A stretch of DNA of 64,000 bases from Shewanella sp. MTB7 (GTDB lineage: Bacteria; Pseudomonadota; Gammaproteobacteria; Enterobacterales; Shewanellaceae). The translations under genes were made by a program, and so were the position numbers. This document shows, piece after piece, positions 55,108 through 64,000 of the stretch (its first letter is position 1; each line of letters begins with the position of its first letter). Location of the stretch: positions 2,418,001 to 2,482,000 of the forward strand of contig NZ_CP085636.1 in assembly GCF_027571385.1 (NCBI RefSeq). Direction: 5' to 3'. The notes below the pieces were generated by a model. The model did no database searches. It was not told the DNA's origin and worked only from the letters and a program-made list of their open reading frames with translations.

Positions 55108-55971
55108 ATGACAGATGAAACTTTATTGGCCGATCTACATAGCCACACGACGGCCTCCGATGGCATGTTGACCCCCTCTGATTTGGTAGAAAGAGCGATC
55201 GTTAATGGGGTACAAATGTTCGCCATTACCGATCATGATACCACCGCAGGTTTAACAGAGGCTCATGCCTATAACAATAGTCATGAGACACCACTTCGAT
55301 TAATTAATGGTGTCGAAATCTCAACGCGCTGGCATAACCATGACATTCATATTGTGGCCTTGAATATTGATCCTAATGATAGCGACCTTGATGATTTTTT
55401 GATTCATCAACGTAGTTTACGTGAGTTGAGGGCGAAAGAGATTGGTGAGCGACTCGCAAAGGCTGGTATTGACGGAGCTTATGCTGGCGCAAGAGCCATT
55501 GCTGGTGATGCGGCATTAAGTCGTGGCCACTATGCGCGTTGGCTTGCTGATAAGGGCTATGCAACGAGCATGGCTAATGTGTTTAAGAAGTATTTGGCAC
55601 GTGGGAAAATCGGTTATGTGCCTAACAATTGGTCAGACATGGCGACGGCCATTGAAGTGATACATAAAGCCGGTGGAATTGCTGTGTTAGCTCACCCAAG
55701 CGGCTACAAATTGTCGACAAAGTGGGTTAAGCGGTTAGTTAGGGAGTTTAAAGAGGCGGCAGGTGATGCCATGGAAGTGGTGCTCAGTCAACAGACTGTC
55801 GATGCCAGAAACTTTTTAATCTCTCAATGCTTACAACATGAGTTGCTAGCATCATTGGGAAGTGACTTTCATTTTCCGGGAAGCTGGACAGAATTGGGTA
55901 AAAGTATGTATCAACCTCCTGGTGTTAATTGGGTGTGGCAGATGGATAGTTGGCCCTTGGCTAGTGCTTAA
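55108..55971 (+). CDS. rnm: PHP-domain phosphoesterase YciV/TrpH (RNase AM)
   Basis: Metal-dependent PHP-family nuclease/phosphoesterase; the E. coli homologue matures rRNA 5' ends and acts on 3',5'-nucleotide bisphosphates. The 287-residue protein has DLHSHTTASDGMLTPSDLV, ITDHDTTAGL, GVEISTRWHNHDIHIVALNI, VLAHPSGYKLS and SLGSDFHFPGSW, all carrying metal-binding His/Asp residues. It is divergent from the trp operon, as in E. coli, and followed by yciO after 88 bases. Confidence 0.94.
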   Translation: MTDETLLADLHSHTTASDGMLTPSDLVERAIVNGVQMFAITDHDTTAGLTEAHAYNNSHETPLRLINGVEISTRWHNHDIHIVALNIDPNDSDLDDFLIHQRSLRELRAKEIGERLAKAGIDGAYAGARAIAGDAALSRGHYARWLADKGYATSMANVFKKYLARGKIGYVPNNWSDMATAIEVIHKAGGIAVLAHPSGYKLSTKWVKRLVREFKEAAGDAMEVVLSQQTVDARNFLISQCLQHELLASLGSDFHFPGSWTELGKSMYQPPGVNWVWQMDSWPLASA

Positions 55972-56059
55972 GCGAGTGTTTACTTCGGCCAAATAATGTT
56001 TATTTAGACTAAAATTTCCCATCGGCTAATGTGGTCAGATGGTGATGGATGGAATCGAG

Positions 56060-56680
56060 ATGAGTCAGTTTTTTTATGTACATGAAGAAAATCCACAAGC
56101 CCGTTTGATCAATCAAGCGGTCAATGCCATTAAAAATGGCGGTGTGATTGTCTACCCAACAGATTCAGGCTACGCCTTAGGCTGCCTACTTGGTGAAAAA
56201 GATGCCATGAGCCGTATTGCGCGGATCAGGCAGATAGATAACGATCATAACTTCTCCTTAATGTGTCGTGATCAATCTGAATTGTCTACTTACGCTAAAG
56301 TGGATAATCAAGCCTATCGAGTGCTTAAACATAACACGCCAGGCCCTTACACCTTTATTTTCAAAGCGAGTAAAGAGGTGCCAAAGCGCTTATTGAATCC
56401 GAAGAAGAAGACGATTGGAATAAGAGTGCCAGACAATGTGATTGCTTTGGCACTGCTTGAGGCCCTCGATGAACCGTTAATGTCTACCAGCTTGATTATG
56501 CCTGGAGAGGAGTTTGCAGAATCCGATCCTGAACATATTCGTGATATTTTAGAACATCAAGTGGATGTGATTATTCATGGTGGCTACTTAGGTCAAAAGC
56601 AGACCACTGTTATCGATCTCTCTGAAGGAGATATTGAGATTTTACGTGAAGGAGCGGGTGATATTAGCTCGTTTACGTAA
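56060..56680 (+). CDS. yciO: YciO/YrdC/Sua5-family protein
   Basis: A 206-residue protein of the threonylcarbamoyl-AMP synthase superfamily; YciO itself has an unsettled role and is not the main TsaC. It begins MSQFFYVHEENPQARLINQA and includes GGVIVYPTDSGYALGCLLG, NTPGPYTFIFKASKEVP, KKKTIGIRVPDN, PLMSTSLIMPG and the C-terminal REGAGDISSF. ATG 56060 matches the E. coli start; the frame extends to 56039 without support. Next genes are scpA and scpB. Confidence 0.94.
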   Translation: MSQFFYVHEENPQARLINQAVNAIKNGGVIVYPTDSGYALGCLLGEKDAMSRIARIRQIDNDHNFSLMCRDQSELSTYAKVDNQAYRVLKHNTPGPYTFIFKASKEVPKRLLNPKKKTIGIRVPDNVIALALLEALDEPLMSTSLIMPGEEFAESDPEHIRDILEHQVDVIIHGGYLGQKQTTVIDLSEGDIEILREGAGDISSFT

Positions 56681-56798
56681 ACTCGGGTTAAAGTCTGTGA
56701 AATGTTAACTTAACAGGGTATAATCGCGCGCTTTCTTAGGTCATGGGTCGTTAATTTGGACAATTCACTCTAAGGAATTCTTGGTATAGAGGGCAGTG

Positions 56799-57587
56799 AT
56801 GCAGGGGACTCAAATACGTTTACCTTTGGCCATTGTCAGAGGCAAACCGATCAAACAATTTCCGATCGATTTGTTTATACCGCCTGAAGCTTTGGAGGTC
56901 TTTCTCGAATCTTTTGAAGGGCCGTTAGATCTGCTTTTATATCTGATCCGTAAACAGAAATTAGATGTGGTTGAGTTGCCCATTTGGCCAGTGACGGAGC
57001 AGTATTTAGAGTATATCGACTTGCTTCAGGGGGCGCGAGTTGAGCTTGCCGCAGACTATTTGGTGATGGCTGCAACGCTAGCTGAGATTAAGTCTCGTTT
57101 ACTGTTACCGCGTCCTAAGAGTGATGATGAAGATGAAGAGGACCCTCGGGCTCAGTTGATCCGTCAATTGAAAGCTTATGAGGTGATTAAAGAGGCGCAA
57201 CAAGAGTTAGATGCGCTGCCTCGACTCGAACGAGATTTTTTTCAGGCTAAAGTGACACCAGCGCCAGATATCAAGCCAGTGTTATTGCCGCCACAGGTGT
57301 CATTAGCGGATATGGCAAGGGCCTTTGCTGCTGTACTTCAACGGGTTGAGGCGACGGTTGATCATCAGGTTAAACGTGAAGTCTTGTCGACCCGCGAGCG
57401 AATGATACAGATACTCGCTTTGTTAGACGGTGAAGAGTATTTACCGTTTGAAGCGCTTTTTGATGCAAAAGAGGGGCGGACTGGTGTGGTTGTGAGTTTC
57501 TTAGCGCTGATGGAGTTGGTGAAAGAGCTCTTAGTGGAGTTGATACAAGCCGAGCCATTTTCAACGATACACGTGAAAGCCTATTGA
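56799..57587 (+). CDS. scpA: Segregation and condensation protein A
   Basis: Kleisin subunit of the SMC-ScpAB complex, which condenses and segregates chromosomes. The 262-residue protein has the ScpA N-terminal block FEGPLDLLLYLIRKQKLDVV and YLVMAATLAEIKSRLLLPRP, then a C-terminal winged-helix-like segment (STRERMIQILALLDGEEYLP). An N-terminal extension of about 30 residues precedes the family core. ATG 56799 follows AGAGGG; GTG 56796 is immediately upstream. ScpAB is absent from E. coli (which uses MukBEF), so this is a lineage difference in an otherwise enteric-like neighbourhood. Confidence 0.93.
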   Translation: MQGTQIRLPLAIVRGKPIKQFPIDLFIPPEALEVFLESFEGPLDLLLYLIRKQKLDVVELPIWPVTEQYLEYIDLLQGARVELAADYLVMAATLAEIKSRLLLPRPKSDDEDEEDPRAQLIRQLKAYEVIKEAQQELDALPRLERDFFQAKVTPAPDIKPVLLPPQVSLADMARAFAAVLQRVEATVDHQVKREVLSTRERMIQILALLDGEEYLPFEALFDAKEGRTGVVVSFLALMELVKELLVELIQAEPFSTIHVKAY

Positions 57588-57672
57588 TGATGTTACTCTT
57601 TGATAGTCTAAGTGTGTTGGTGACTGAGCAGCTGTTAATAATATCATAACCTTACTCGCTAGGACGAATTGA

Positions 57673-58353
57673 TTGTCAACAAGTAAACTATTGCAGATAA
57701 ACCCTGACCAGCTTAAGCAGCTTATTGAAGCTGGCCTGTTTGTATTGGGTAAAGCGGTAACGATTAAAAGCTTAAGAGAAACAGTGCTGGTAAACTTTAA
57801 TGTATCAAGAGCTAGAATTAAATTAGCGATTGAAGAGTTACAAGAAGATTACCAAGGGCGTGGCATTGAGTTAGTCGCGGTTGCTGGTGGGTATCGATTT
57901 CAAACGATCGAAGCGTTAAGCCCGTATTTACAAAGTATGTGGCAGGAAAAGTCGCCAAAATATTCGAGAGCCACATTAGAAACCTTGGCGGTGATAGCCT
58001 ATCGTCAACCCGTCACTCGAGGTGACATAGAATTTATTCGAGGTGTGGCGGTAAGTAGCCACACAATGAAAAGTCTATCCGATAGACATTGGATTAGAGC
58101 GGTGGGGCATAAAGAGGTACCGGGAAGACCGGCGCTATATGCAACAACGACAGACTTTTTAGCTTACTTTGGCTTAGATACGATAGCGGATTTACCTCCT
58201 CTGTCTGATCCTGAGTCACTAGCGGCCCTGTTTTCAAATGCAGCGGCATCAAATATTTCGGGCTCAGTTGATGAAACACCGGATATTGGTGCTCCTGCCG
58301 ATGAAGCAGAGCCTAAAGATACACAAAATAGAGAAGAGTCTAGTAATGAGTGA
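57673..58353 (+). CDS. scpB: Segregation and condensation protein B
   Basis: Winged-helix dimer that clamps ScpA in the SMC complex. The 226-residue protein contains [60 protein letters not shown] and [20 protein letters not shown] low-complexity, acidic tail (about 195-226) follows the folded part. The start is TTG 57673 with AGGA eight bases upstream; no better in-frame start is present. Its stop overlaps rluB by eight bases, so these two are translationally coupled. Confidence 0.93.
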   Translation: MSTSKLLQINPDQLKQLIEAGLFVLGKAVTIKSLRETVLVNFNVSRARIKLAIEELQEDYQGRGIELVAVAGGYRFQTIEALSPYLQSMWQEKSPKYSRATLETLAVIAYRQPVTRGDIEFIRGVAVSSHTMKSLSDRHWIRAVGHKEVPGRPALYATTTDFLAYFGLDTIADLPPLSDPESLAALFSNAAASNISGSVDETPDIGAPADEAEPKDTQNREESSNE

Positions 58354-59209
58354 AAAATTGCAGAAAGTCTTGGCCCGTGCAGGCCATGGCTCCCGTCGTG
58401 AGATGGAGGCATGGATTGCTGCAGGCCGAATTAGTGTTGATGGTGAGATAGCCAGTCTTGGTGATCGAGTAGAAGGCGATGTGAAAATTCGTATCGACGG
58501 ACGCGCGATTACGGTTAAGTCTGAAGATGATCTCATTTGTCGCGTGATTGCTTATCACAAACCGGAAGGTGAGATCTGCAGTCGTAAAGACCCTGAAGGT
58601 AGACCAACGGTTTTCGATCGTCTTCCTAAGACCCGAGATTCACGTTGGGTTGCAGTTGGACGTCTGGATATCAATACATCAGGATTATTGCTATTTACTT
58701 CAGATGGAGAGTTGGCTAATCGCCTGATGCATCCATCGAACGAAGTTGAGCGTGAATATGCTGTGCGTACATTCGGTGAAGTAACTGATGCTTGTATTCA
58801 GCGACTGCGTACCGGTGTGACACTGGAAGATGGTCCGGCACACTTTGACAAAATCAAAGCGGCTGGCGGCGAAGGCATGAACAAGTGGTGGCATGTGTCA
58901 CTGGCTGAAGGCCGTAACCGTGAAGTCCGTCGTTTATGGGAGTCTCAGGAAGTTCAAGTGAGTCGCCTTATTCGTATTCGTTACGGTATGATCGAATTAC
59001 CCAAGTCACTGCCTCGCGGTGGTTGGATTGAGTTGGAGCTTGAACAGGTCAACTACCTAAGAAAGACCGCTGGACTCGATAACGAAAACCGCACTATGCT
59101 AGGCACAGATAAACACAGTGTTGCTCGTGCTAAAGTGAAGAGTGCTAAGATCAAGCGTGCTGTAAGTAAACACAAAACCAATGTCAGTAAAAATACGCGT
59201 CAGCGTTAA
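58346..59209 (+). CDS. rluB: 23S rRNA pseudouridine 2605 synthase
   Basis: Isomerises a uridine in 23S rRNA helix 90 region (position 2605 in E. coli). The 287-residue protein has an S4 domain ([33 protein letters not shown]). The RsuA-family catalytic block with Asp in [17 protein letters not shown] follows, then [21 protein letters not shown] basic Lys/Arg-rich tail of about 40 residues could contact RNA. ATG 58346 is the family start; the reading frame extends upstream to 58238 inside scpB, where it is shadow. Confidence 0.95.
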   Translation: MSEKLQKVLARAGHGSRREMEAWIAAGRISVDGEIASLGDRVEGDVKIRIDGRAITVKSEDDLICRVIAYHKPEGEICSRKDPEGRPTVFDRLPKTRDSRWVAVGRLDINTSGLLLFTSDGELANRLMHPSNEVEREYAVRTFGEVTDACIQRLRTGVTLEDGPAHFDKIKAAGGEGMNKWWHVSLAEGRNREVRRLWESQEVQVSRLIRIRYGMIELPKSLPRGGWIELELEQVNYLRKTAGLDNENRTMLGTDKHSVARAKVKSAKIKRAVSKHKTNVSKNTRQR

Positions 59210-59228
59210 CTGCAAGTTTATACTAGAA

Positions 59229-59253
59229 AAAGGTCGCTAACGCGGCCTTTTTT
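59229..59253 (+). terminator. Rho-independent terminator of rluB
   Basis: AAAGGTCGC (59229-59237) pairs with GCGGCCTTT (59242-59250), with a T-run following. Confidence 0.88.
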
Positions 59254-59345
59254 GTGTCTGCAATTCAGGGGAAGTGCCATAGCGTAAGGAGCATTCATTC
59301 GATACCGTGCTATATATAGTTTAACTGCAACCATTAGGCTTTATC

Positions 59346-60257
59346 ATGAAATTGATGTCAGTGAATAAAATCTGGGACTTGGCGGATCATAATGCATTCA
59401 CCGACATGGTGCGTTTTCGTGATGTTTTGTATTGTGTATTTCGCGAAGCAAGTGCCCATGTATCAGACGATGGTGCACTGCGAATCATTCGATCCCTTGA
59501 TGAAGGTAAAAACTGGGGATCTGCAGCACTGTTCCAGATGAGTCATGCAGATTTGAGAGATGGTAAACTTGTGGTGTATGGGGAAGAACTGTTGCTGTTA
59601 GGCGTGGGTAATTTTATTTTGCGCGTTAAACAGGAGAGGCAGTCCTATGTTTGGCGATCTATTGATGGGATTTCTTGGTCTGCCCCTGCAGAGGTCGCTA
59701 GGCCTAATGACTGGTTGTGGCGATTTTGTTTGCATAAAAACGTGCTGTGGGGGATCTCCTATCTTCCAAAACCTAAAGGCTACGTGAGTTTATATAAGAG
59801 TTTAGATGGTCATTACTTTACTCGGATATTTAAAAACTTGAATAAACAGGGCTATGTAAACGAATCAGGTCTGTTTTTTGATGAACACGATAATGCACAC
59901 TGCCTGCTGAGACGAGATCCAGTTTGGGGCCCCGCAGAGACTGCTCTTTTAGGATATTCTAGGCCGCCTTATCAATACTGGAAGTGGCAGGAGTTAGATA
60001 AACGAATTGGTGGGCCAGTGAGCTTTTATTATCAAGGCCATCATTATGCTGTCGTGCGCCTTTATGACGGCAAGATCAGAACCAGTGTGGTTGAAATAGA
60101 TGCCCAGTTAGCTAAGATCACAGAGTTGATAAGTCTCCCCTCTGGTGGTGATAGCAGTTATGCCGGAGTGGTGCTTGATAAGGGATGTTTAAAGGTAAGC
60201 TATTACTCATCCCATGAGGGAAGAACAGCGATTTACTTTGCTGAAATTGATATCTGA
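59346..60257 (+). CDS. BNR/sialidase-like beta-propeller protein of unknown function
   Basis: A 303-residue cytoplasmic-looking protein without a signal peptide. It shows sialidase-type repeats: IIRSLDEGKNWGSAALF, YVWRSIDGISWSAPAEV, SLYKSLDGHYFTRI and YAGVVLDKGCLKVSYYSSHE. The last phrase and the pattern S-x-D-x-G-x-x-W are Asp-box features seen in sialidase-like propellers. Such folds occur in sialidases and in unrelated binding proteins, so no reaction is claimed. It lies where E. coli carries btuR, between rluB and yciK. It has its own terminator-bounded space. Confidence 0.72.
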   Translation: MKLMSVNKIWDLADHNAFTDMVRFRDVLYCVFREASAHVSDDGALRIIRSLDEGKNWGSAALFQMSHADLRDGKLVVYGEELLLLGVGNFILRVKQERQSYVWRSIDGISWSAPAEVARPNDWLWRFCLHKNVLWGISYLPKPKGYVSLYKSLDGHYFTRIFKNLNKQGYVNESGLFFDEHDNAHCLLRRDPVWGPAETALLGYSRPPYQYWKWQELDKRIGGPVSFYYQGHHYAVVRLYDGKIRTSVVEIDAQLAKITELISLPSGGDSSYAGVVLDKGCLKVSYYSSHEGRTAIYFAEIDI

Positions 60258-60271
60258 TCGTCACAGTAAAG

Positions 60272-60296
60272 TGAAAAAAGGGAGTGAAATACTCCC
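60272..60296 (-). terminator. Terminator of yciK
   Basis: GGGAGT (60280-60285) pairs with ACTCCC (60291-60296) around GAAAT. A T-run follows on the minus strand (60279-60274 as A residues on plus), fitting termination of the minus-strand gene. Confidence 0.7.
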
Positions 60297-60307
60297 TCAT
60301 TTATCGG

Positions 60308-61045
60308 TTACTGAGCGTTAAATTGCTGCCCGTTAATCTCGATGGAGTCATTGCCCATCAGATAAAGATATGTACTCATTATCTCTTCAGGGCTTTTAAG
60401 GGTTTGTTGGTTTTCAGCTGGGTAAGCATTGGCCCGCATACTTGTGCGTGTTGCTCCTGGATTGATACTATTTACCCGAAGATTTGAATCTTCATATTCA
60501 TCCGCAATAGCTTGCATCATGCCTTCGGTGGCAAACTTAGAGATAGCATACTCACCCCAGAAGGCTTTGCCTTGTCGGCCGACGCTGCTTGATGTGAACA
60601 CCAATGAAGCCTGTGGTGACTTCTTCATTACAGGGAGTAAGGCTTTAGTCAGCATTATCTCAGCAATGACATTCACCTGCATCACCTCTTTTACTGAATC
60701 CATTGAGATATGTTTAAAGGGGCCTAGAACGCCTAACATGCCCGCATTATGTAAGAGCCCATCTAAGTGACCAAATTGTTCCTCTATGGTCTCAGCCATA
60801 TCGATATAGTTTTGTTCTGTGGCACCTTTGAGATCCATAGGTACGATGGCAGGTTTTGGGCAACCCGCTTGCTCAATTGCATCATAGACAGCTTCCAGCT
60901 TTTTGACTGTTTTGCCGAGTAAGATCACCGTAGCACCATGCTTTGCAAAACAGATGGCCGCTGCCCGACCTATGCCGTCTCCTGCGCCTGTGATTAAAAT
61001 TGTTTTGTTAATAAGTAGATCTTTTGCAGCTTGATATTCCAACAT
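60308..61045 (-). CDS. yciK: YciK-type short-chain dehydrogenase
   Basis: NAD(P)-dependent oxidoreductase of the classical SDR family, substrate unknown. The 245 residues hold the Rossmann motif ILITGAGDGIGRAAA, LLHNAGMLG, the catalytic Ser region FTSSSVGRQGKAFW and YAISKFA (Tyr-x3-Lys), and RVNSINPGATRTSMRANAYP. ATG 61045 with AGGAA upstream fits the family start. In E. coli it lies between btuR and sohB; here sohB also lies on its far side, beyond a lipase gene. Confidence 0.94.
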   Translation of the reverse strand: MLEYQAAKDLLINKTILITGAGDGIGRAAAICFAKHGATVILLGKTVKKLEAVYDAIEQAGCPKPAIVPMDLKGATEQNYIDMAETIEEQFGHLDGLLHNAGMLGVLGPFKHISMDSVKEVMQVNVIAEIMLTKALLPVMKKSPQASLVFTSSSVGRQGKAFWGEYAISKFATEGMMQAIADEYEDSNLRVNSINPGATRTSMRANAYPAENQQTLKSPEEIMSTYLYLMGNDSIEINGQQFNAQ

Positions 61046-61310
61046 GAGTCAATATTTCCTATCGGCGGAAAAGCCCGCCACCTCTAGAGTCACTGATGTG
61101 ATAAACAGATGTTTAAAACAAATGATTAATTATTGTTCGTGTATTCACTGTGCGTTTGTGACAAAAATGTAGCTAAGTCAATATATTTGCGTTAACTTGA
61201 ACTTAGGTAGGGACTTCTAAAAGTCCTGTTTGGTCATTCAATTATTGTCTATTGTGACCAAATTTTTTGGGGAAAACAAAAATTATTACAACAAGATTTG
61301 GGGAACAAAG

Positions 61311-63797
61311 ATGAAAAGACTCTTTTTGGGTGTTGCGATTGCATCTGCGCTTGGATTAACGGGCTGTGGCGGGGACACTGTAGATGAATTAAGAGAGAAG
61401 GCAGATATTCTGATCCCTGAATCTCATATTGCTTTTGATCCCGGTAATGCTGATCCCGCTAAACGAACATTACCCTTGCCGAATGATCTTTTATTCAGTG
61501 GTACTAGTGATGGTACCATCAATATGCCTGGTGAAATGGCTGATGGTACAAGTGATTACACTGATCCCTCTATGGCAATTGGTGCACTAGATGGTTGGTC
61601 TACTACATCCCCAATCTCTATTACTGTAGAATTAGCCAGTGATCATGATGGTAAAGCACTGACCTTAGATGCCGCTTCGGTTTTCCAGCCTGGTGCGGTG
61701 AGAATGTTCGAAGCCACCGTTGGTGGTCCTCTTTCATCGGATCCTGAATGTAAGGCGGCGCCATCAGCTTCTGCCTGTAAGGTGGGAGATGAACTGACAT
61801 TTGGTGTCGACTTTGTCTCTAAAGCTTCAGGCAGTACGATTGCAATCGTGCCGCTAAAGCCGTTAAAAGCCAATCAGTCTTATATTTATGTAACGACAAA
61901 CCTTATTCAAGATAGTGCCAGTCAACCGATTGCGGCATCAGCAACGTATACCAGTGTAAGGTTGGATATTGAGACTCATCCACTTGAAACAGAATCTCAG
62001 CTAACTCTGCAGACGTTGGTTAACAGTTTTGAAAAAGGCTTAGCGACAGCTCATGGTGTTGATGCTGAAACACTCAGTTATTCAGGTCTCTTCACGACAC
62101 AGTCAGTTGTGGATGTTTATGAGACGACAAAATTGTTGATGTTAGATCCAACACCCGGCAATCCCTATGCACCTTCTATCTCGCTTCCACAACCGCATCC
62201 TTTAGGGATCACAGTTGCACAAGCTGCAGGCCTAACGCCTGCTGATGGTGATGCATATGCAGTATCGAATTTAGCGGATGTTTATACGGCAGAGCTGACG
62301 ATTCCGACTTTTGGCCATTGTGATTCAACAAAATGTTCAGGTATCAGTGGTTCTTGGAAGGCGCTGGGAGATAGCCCTGTATCAGTGTTGCTTGCTCTGC
62401 AAGCTGGTACTATGAGTCAAACTAAGTTTGGCATGCAGGCTGCAGCTTATGGTATTGATCCTACTGCAGCACTTGCCAACCCTGCGCTTTTAGCTGGAAA
62501 AACTTGGTTATTAGATGATGACACTGCAGCTGATAAAGCAAAACATCTGACCAAATTCAATCCTATTGTACAGCCCACAGGCCAAGAAACTGTACCTGTG
62601 CTCATCTCTATGCCAAATGCAGAGCGAGTGGCACAATTTAGCGCTGACAATGGATTAAACTTTACACCGCCTACAGCTGGATGGCCTACGACTATTGCTA
62701 TGCATGGTTTAGGCGGTGGTAAAGAGATGTCTCTTGCCTACGCAGGAACTTACGCTGCCATGGGGATTGCGACTATCGCCATCGATATGCCGCTCCATGG
62801 TGCACGTTCATTTGGCGCTAATGGTGAAGGCGTATATGCAGTATCAGCCTCAGACCCCTCTTATGGGGCTGTAATTGGACAGCCAAATGCTTTCGCAAAT
62901 GGTAATCCCTTAGTATTTATTAACATTGAAAGTACCTTAAGTGTGCGTGATAACTTCCGTCAAGCAACCAATGATCACCTGGCTTTACGTGCTTCATTAA
63001 CGGGACTGGCGGGCGCACTTGCACAAGCTCAGTACCCACAGATGTTTGATATTAATAATATCAGTGCACAAGGGTTAAGTTTAGGCGCAATTGTCGGTAC
63101 AAACTTCTCTACCTATGCAAGCACTGGCGTGATTCATCCTGAGTCAGGACTTGATTTAAGTTATGTTTATAAGATTAATGCGACCTCGTTAGTGGCGCCA
63201 AGTGGTGGATTTGCCGGTACCTTTATCGGTTCAGCGACATTCGGTCCTTTACTGTTCGCTAATGTTACTGCAAGTGATACTTTTCAAGACTTGGTTGATG
63301 CGGCCAATATTGCTGGTTATGAACCTGGGTCAGCTGAGTATGCTGCTCTTGTTCAAGCGGTTTATGCTGGGTTCTTGCCTACATTTGCGTTTGCTGTGCA
63401 GACGGCTGTAGATAGTGCAGATCCAATTAACCATGCTGCTATGCTTAAGGCGACTGAGCTCCCAATTCATTTGATTGAAGTGGTCGGTGACGGTGATATG
63501 CATCTGCCGGATCAAGTGTTGCCAAATACTGTTGCAAACTTTCCTATATCAGGTACTGAACCATTAATCACCCATTTAGGGTTGGCGTGTGTAGAGACGA
63601 CAACAACAGGTGCTTCAGGTGCTGTACGATTCGTTAAAGGTCATCACAGTTCGATTGTCAGCCCTGCAGGTGTTGAAGGCTCTGCAGCTGCAACAATTGA
63701 GATGCAGCAACAAGTGGCAGGCTATGCTCTTACGGCAAGTAAGGGGAGTGCGGGTATTATTATTCAGGACTCAAGTGTTATTAAAAAATGTCCTTAA
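61311..63797 (+). CDS. VolA/Pla-1-type outer-membrane lipoprotein lipase
   Basis: Predicted surface-exposed lysophospholipase/lipase. The 828-residue protein starts with a lipoprotein signal (MKRLFLGVAIASALGLTGCG, lipobox LTGC, Cys20). The Bacterial virulence factor lipase N-terminal domain follows (about 30-330; FDPGNADPAKRTLPLPNDLL). A C-terminal alpha/beta hydrolase domain has the nucleophile in GLSLG (Ser590), the oxyanion area MHGLGGGKEMSLA, a possible Asp in VVGDGDMHLPDQVL, and His in KGHHSSIV. VolA of Vibrio cholerae degrades host lysophosphatidylcholine. ATG 61311 with GGGGAAC is used; the longer frame from 61230 lacks a lipobox position. It separates yciK and sohB. Confidence 0.88.
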   Translation: MKRLFLGVAIASALGLTGCGGDTVDELREKADILIPESHIAFDPGNADPAKRTLPLPNDLLFSGTSDGTINMPGEMADGTSDYTDPSMAIGALDGWSTTSPISITVELASDHDGKALTLDAASVFQPGAVRMFEATVGGPLSSDPECKAAPSASACKVGDELTFGVDFVSKASGSTIAIVPLKPLKANQSYIYVTTNLIQDSASQPIAASATYTSVRLDIETHPLETESQLTLQTLVNSFEKGLATAHGVDAETLSYSGLFTTQSVVDVYETTKLLMLDPTPGNPYAPSISLPQPHPLGITVAQAAGLTPADGDAYAVSNLADVYTAELTIPTFGHCDSTKCSGISGSWKALGDSPVSVLLALQAGTMSQTKFGMQAAAYGIDPTAALANPALLAGKTWLLDDDTAADKAKHLTKFNPIVQPTGQETVPVLISMPNAERVAQFSADNGLNFTPPTAGWPTTIAMHGLGGGKEMSLAYAGTYAAMGIATIAIDMPLHGARSFGANGEGVYAVSASDPSYGAVIGQPNAFANGNPLVFINIESTLSVRDNFRQATNDHLALRASLTGLAGALAQAQYPQMFDINNISAQGLSLGAIVGTNFSTYASTGVIHPESGLDLSYVYKINATSLVAPSGGFAGTFIGSATFGPLLFANVTASDTFQDLVDAANIAGYEPGSAEYAALVQAVYAGFLPTFAFAVQTAVDSADPINHAAMLKATELPIHLIEVVGDGDMHLPDQVLPNTVANFPISGTEPLITHLGLACVETTTTGASGAVRFVKGHHSSIVSPAGVEGSAAATIEMQQQVAGYALTASKGSAGIIIQDSSVIKKCP

Positions 63798-63847
63798 CCT
63801 TCAGGTTAAGTTGTCATTGAAACACATTTAATCTGTTAGTTTGTGTA

Positions 63848-63873
63848 AAAACCCAGCGTTTGCTGGGTTTTTT
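63848..63873 (+). terminator. Rho-independent terminator after the lipase gene
   Basis: AAACCCAGC (63848-63856) pairs with GCTGGGTTT with a GTTT loop, followed by a run of T residues. Confidence 0.9.
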
Positions 63874-63968
63874 TATCCCATTCTTTTTTTATGCTCCTTT
63901 TGCTATTTGAAACTGTTAGAATGACGCTTATTTTCGATTGAACATAGAGCAGTTTGCTGGAGCATATT

Positions 63969-64000
63969 TTGGAATTTTTGTACGAGTATGGAATGTTTTT
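63969..64000 (+). CDS. sohB: Protease SohB, 5' end only
   Basis: The last 32 bases open a reading frame at TTG 63969: MEFLYEYGMF. The first residues of SohB in E. coli are MELLSEYGLF. GGAG precedes the TTG with a spacing of six bases. The order yciK-sohB is that of E. coli, apart from the intervening lipase gene. SohB is a predicted inner-membrane periplasmic peptidase of the S49 family. The gene continues beyond the window. Confidence 0.72.
   Translation, partial: MEFLYEYGMF

Noticed and set aside
58238..58345. N-terminal extension of rluB inside scpB
   Set aside because: It is the shadow of the scpB frame; the conserved [12 protein letters not shown] start is at 58346.

Overview
The window looks like chromosomal DNA of a marine gammaproteobacterium of the Shewanella/Alteromonadales type. 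The evidence is the class of protein sequences, a fused trpCF, a trpE-G-D-CF-B-A operon with a three-Trp leader peptide, TonB-dependent receptors of the sugar-receptor type, a VolA-type lipase, and partial E. coli-like gene order (yciB, trp operon, yciV/trpH, yciO, rluB, yciK, sohB). No tRNA, rRNA, CRISPR array, complete insertion sequence or prophage was seen.

Region 1 (1-5400) is AT-rich by eye. It holds glyoxalase II and I genes, a Tat-type small subunit, a GMC flavoprotein with a Cys pattern typical of Fe-S sugar dehydrogenases, and a porin whose signal-peptide frame is broken at an A8 tract. A frameshifted ribbon-helix-helix gene lies just downstream. Region 2 (5.7-17.3 kb) has a proline iminopeptidase-like hydrolase, a YcbL-like metallo-hydrolase, a GlyGly-CTERM M14 carboxypeptidase with PKD domains, a DUF1097 membrane protein, a chemoreceptor, and a three-gene unit of cupredoxin-like protein, GGDEF/EAL protein and outer-membrane barrel.

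Region 3 (17.4-32.1 kb) is devoted to acyl-CoA catabolism. It contains fadH with a divergent AraC regulator, a TetR regulator, an acyl-CoA ligase, and a run of genes resembling the acyclic-terpene utilisation (atu) pathway: AtuA-like protein, carboxylase beta subunit, acyl-CoA dehydrogenase, enoyl-CoA hydratase, carboxylase alpha subunit and a nitronate-monooxygenase-like protein. A 24-bp sequence recurs with one mismatch, inverted, upstream of the TetR gene and in the divergent ligase/atuA promoter region. This strongly suggests a single local regulon.

Region 4 (32.3-47.8 kb) holds an S9 peptidase, xthA, yciI and yciB. These are followed by a block with two paralogous TonB-dependent receptors, a membrane-anchored winged-helix/TolB-propeller regulator, a Sel1-repeat protein with an embedded TonB C-terminal domain, and an HD-GYP phosphodiesterase.

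Region 5 (47.8-64 kb) is conserved core: trpABCDGE with leader and attenuator, yciV, yciO, scpA, scpB, rluB, a BNR/sialidase-like protein, yciK, a VolA/Pla-1-type lipase and the first codons of sohB at the right edge.
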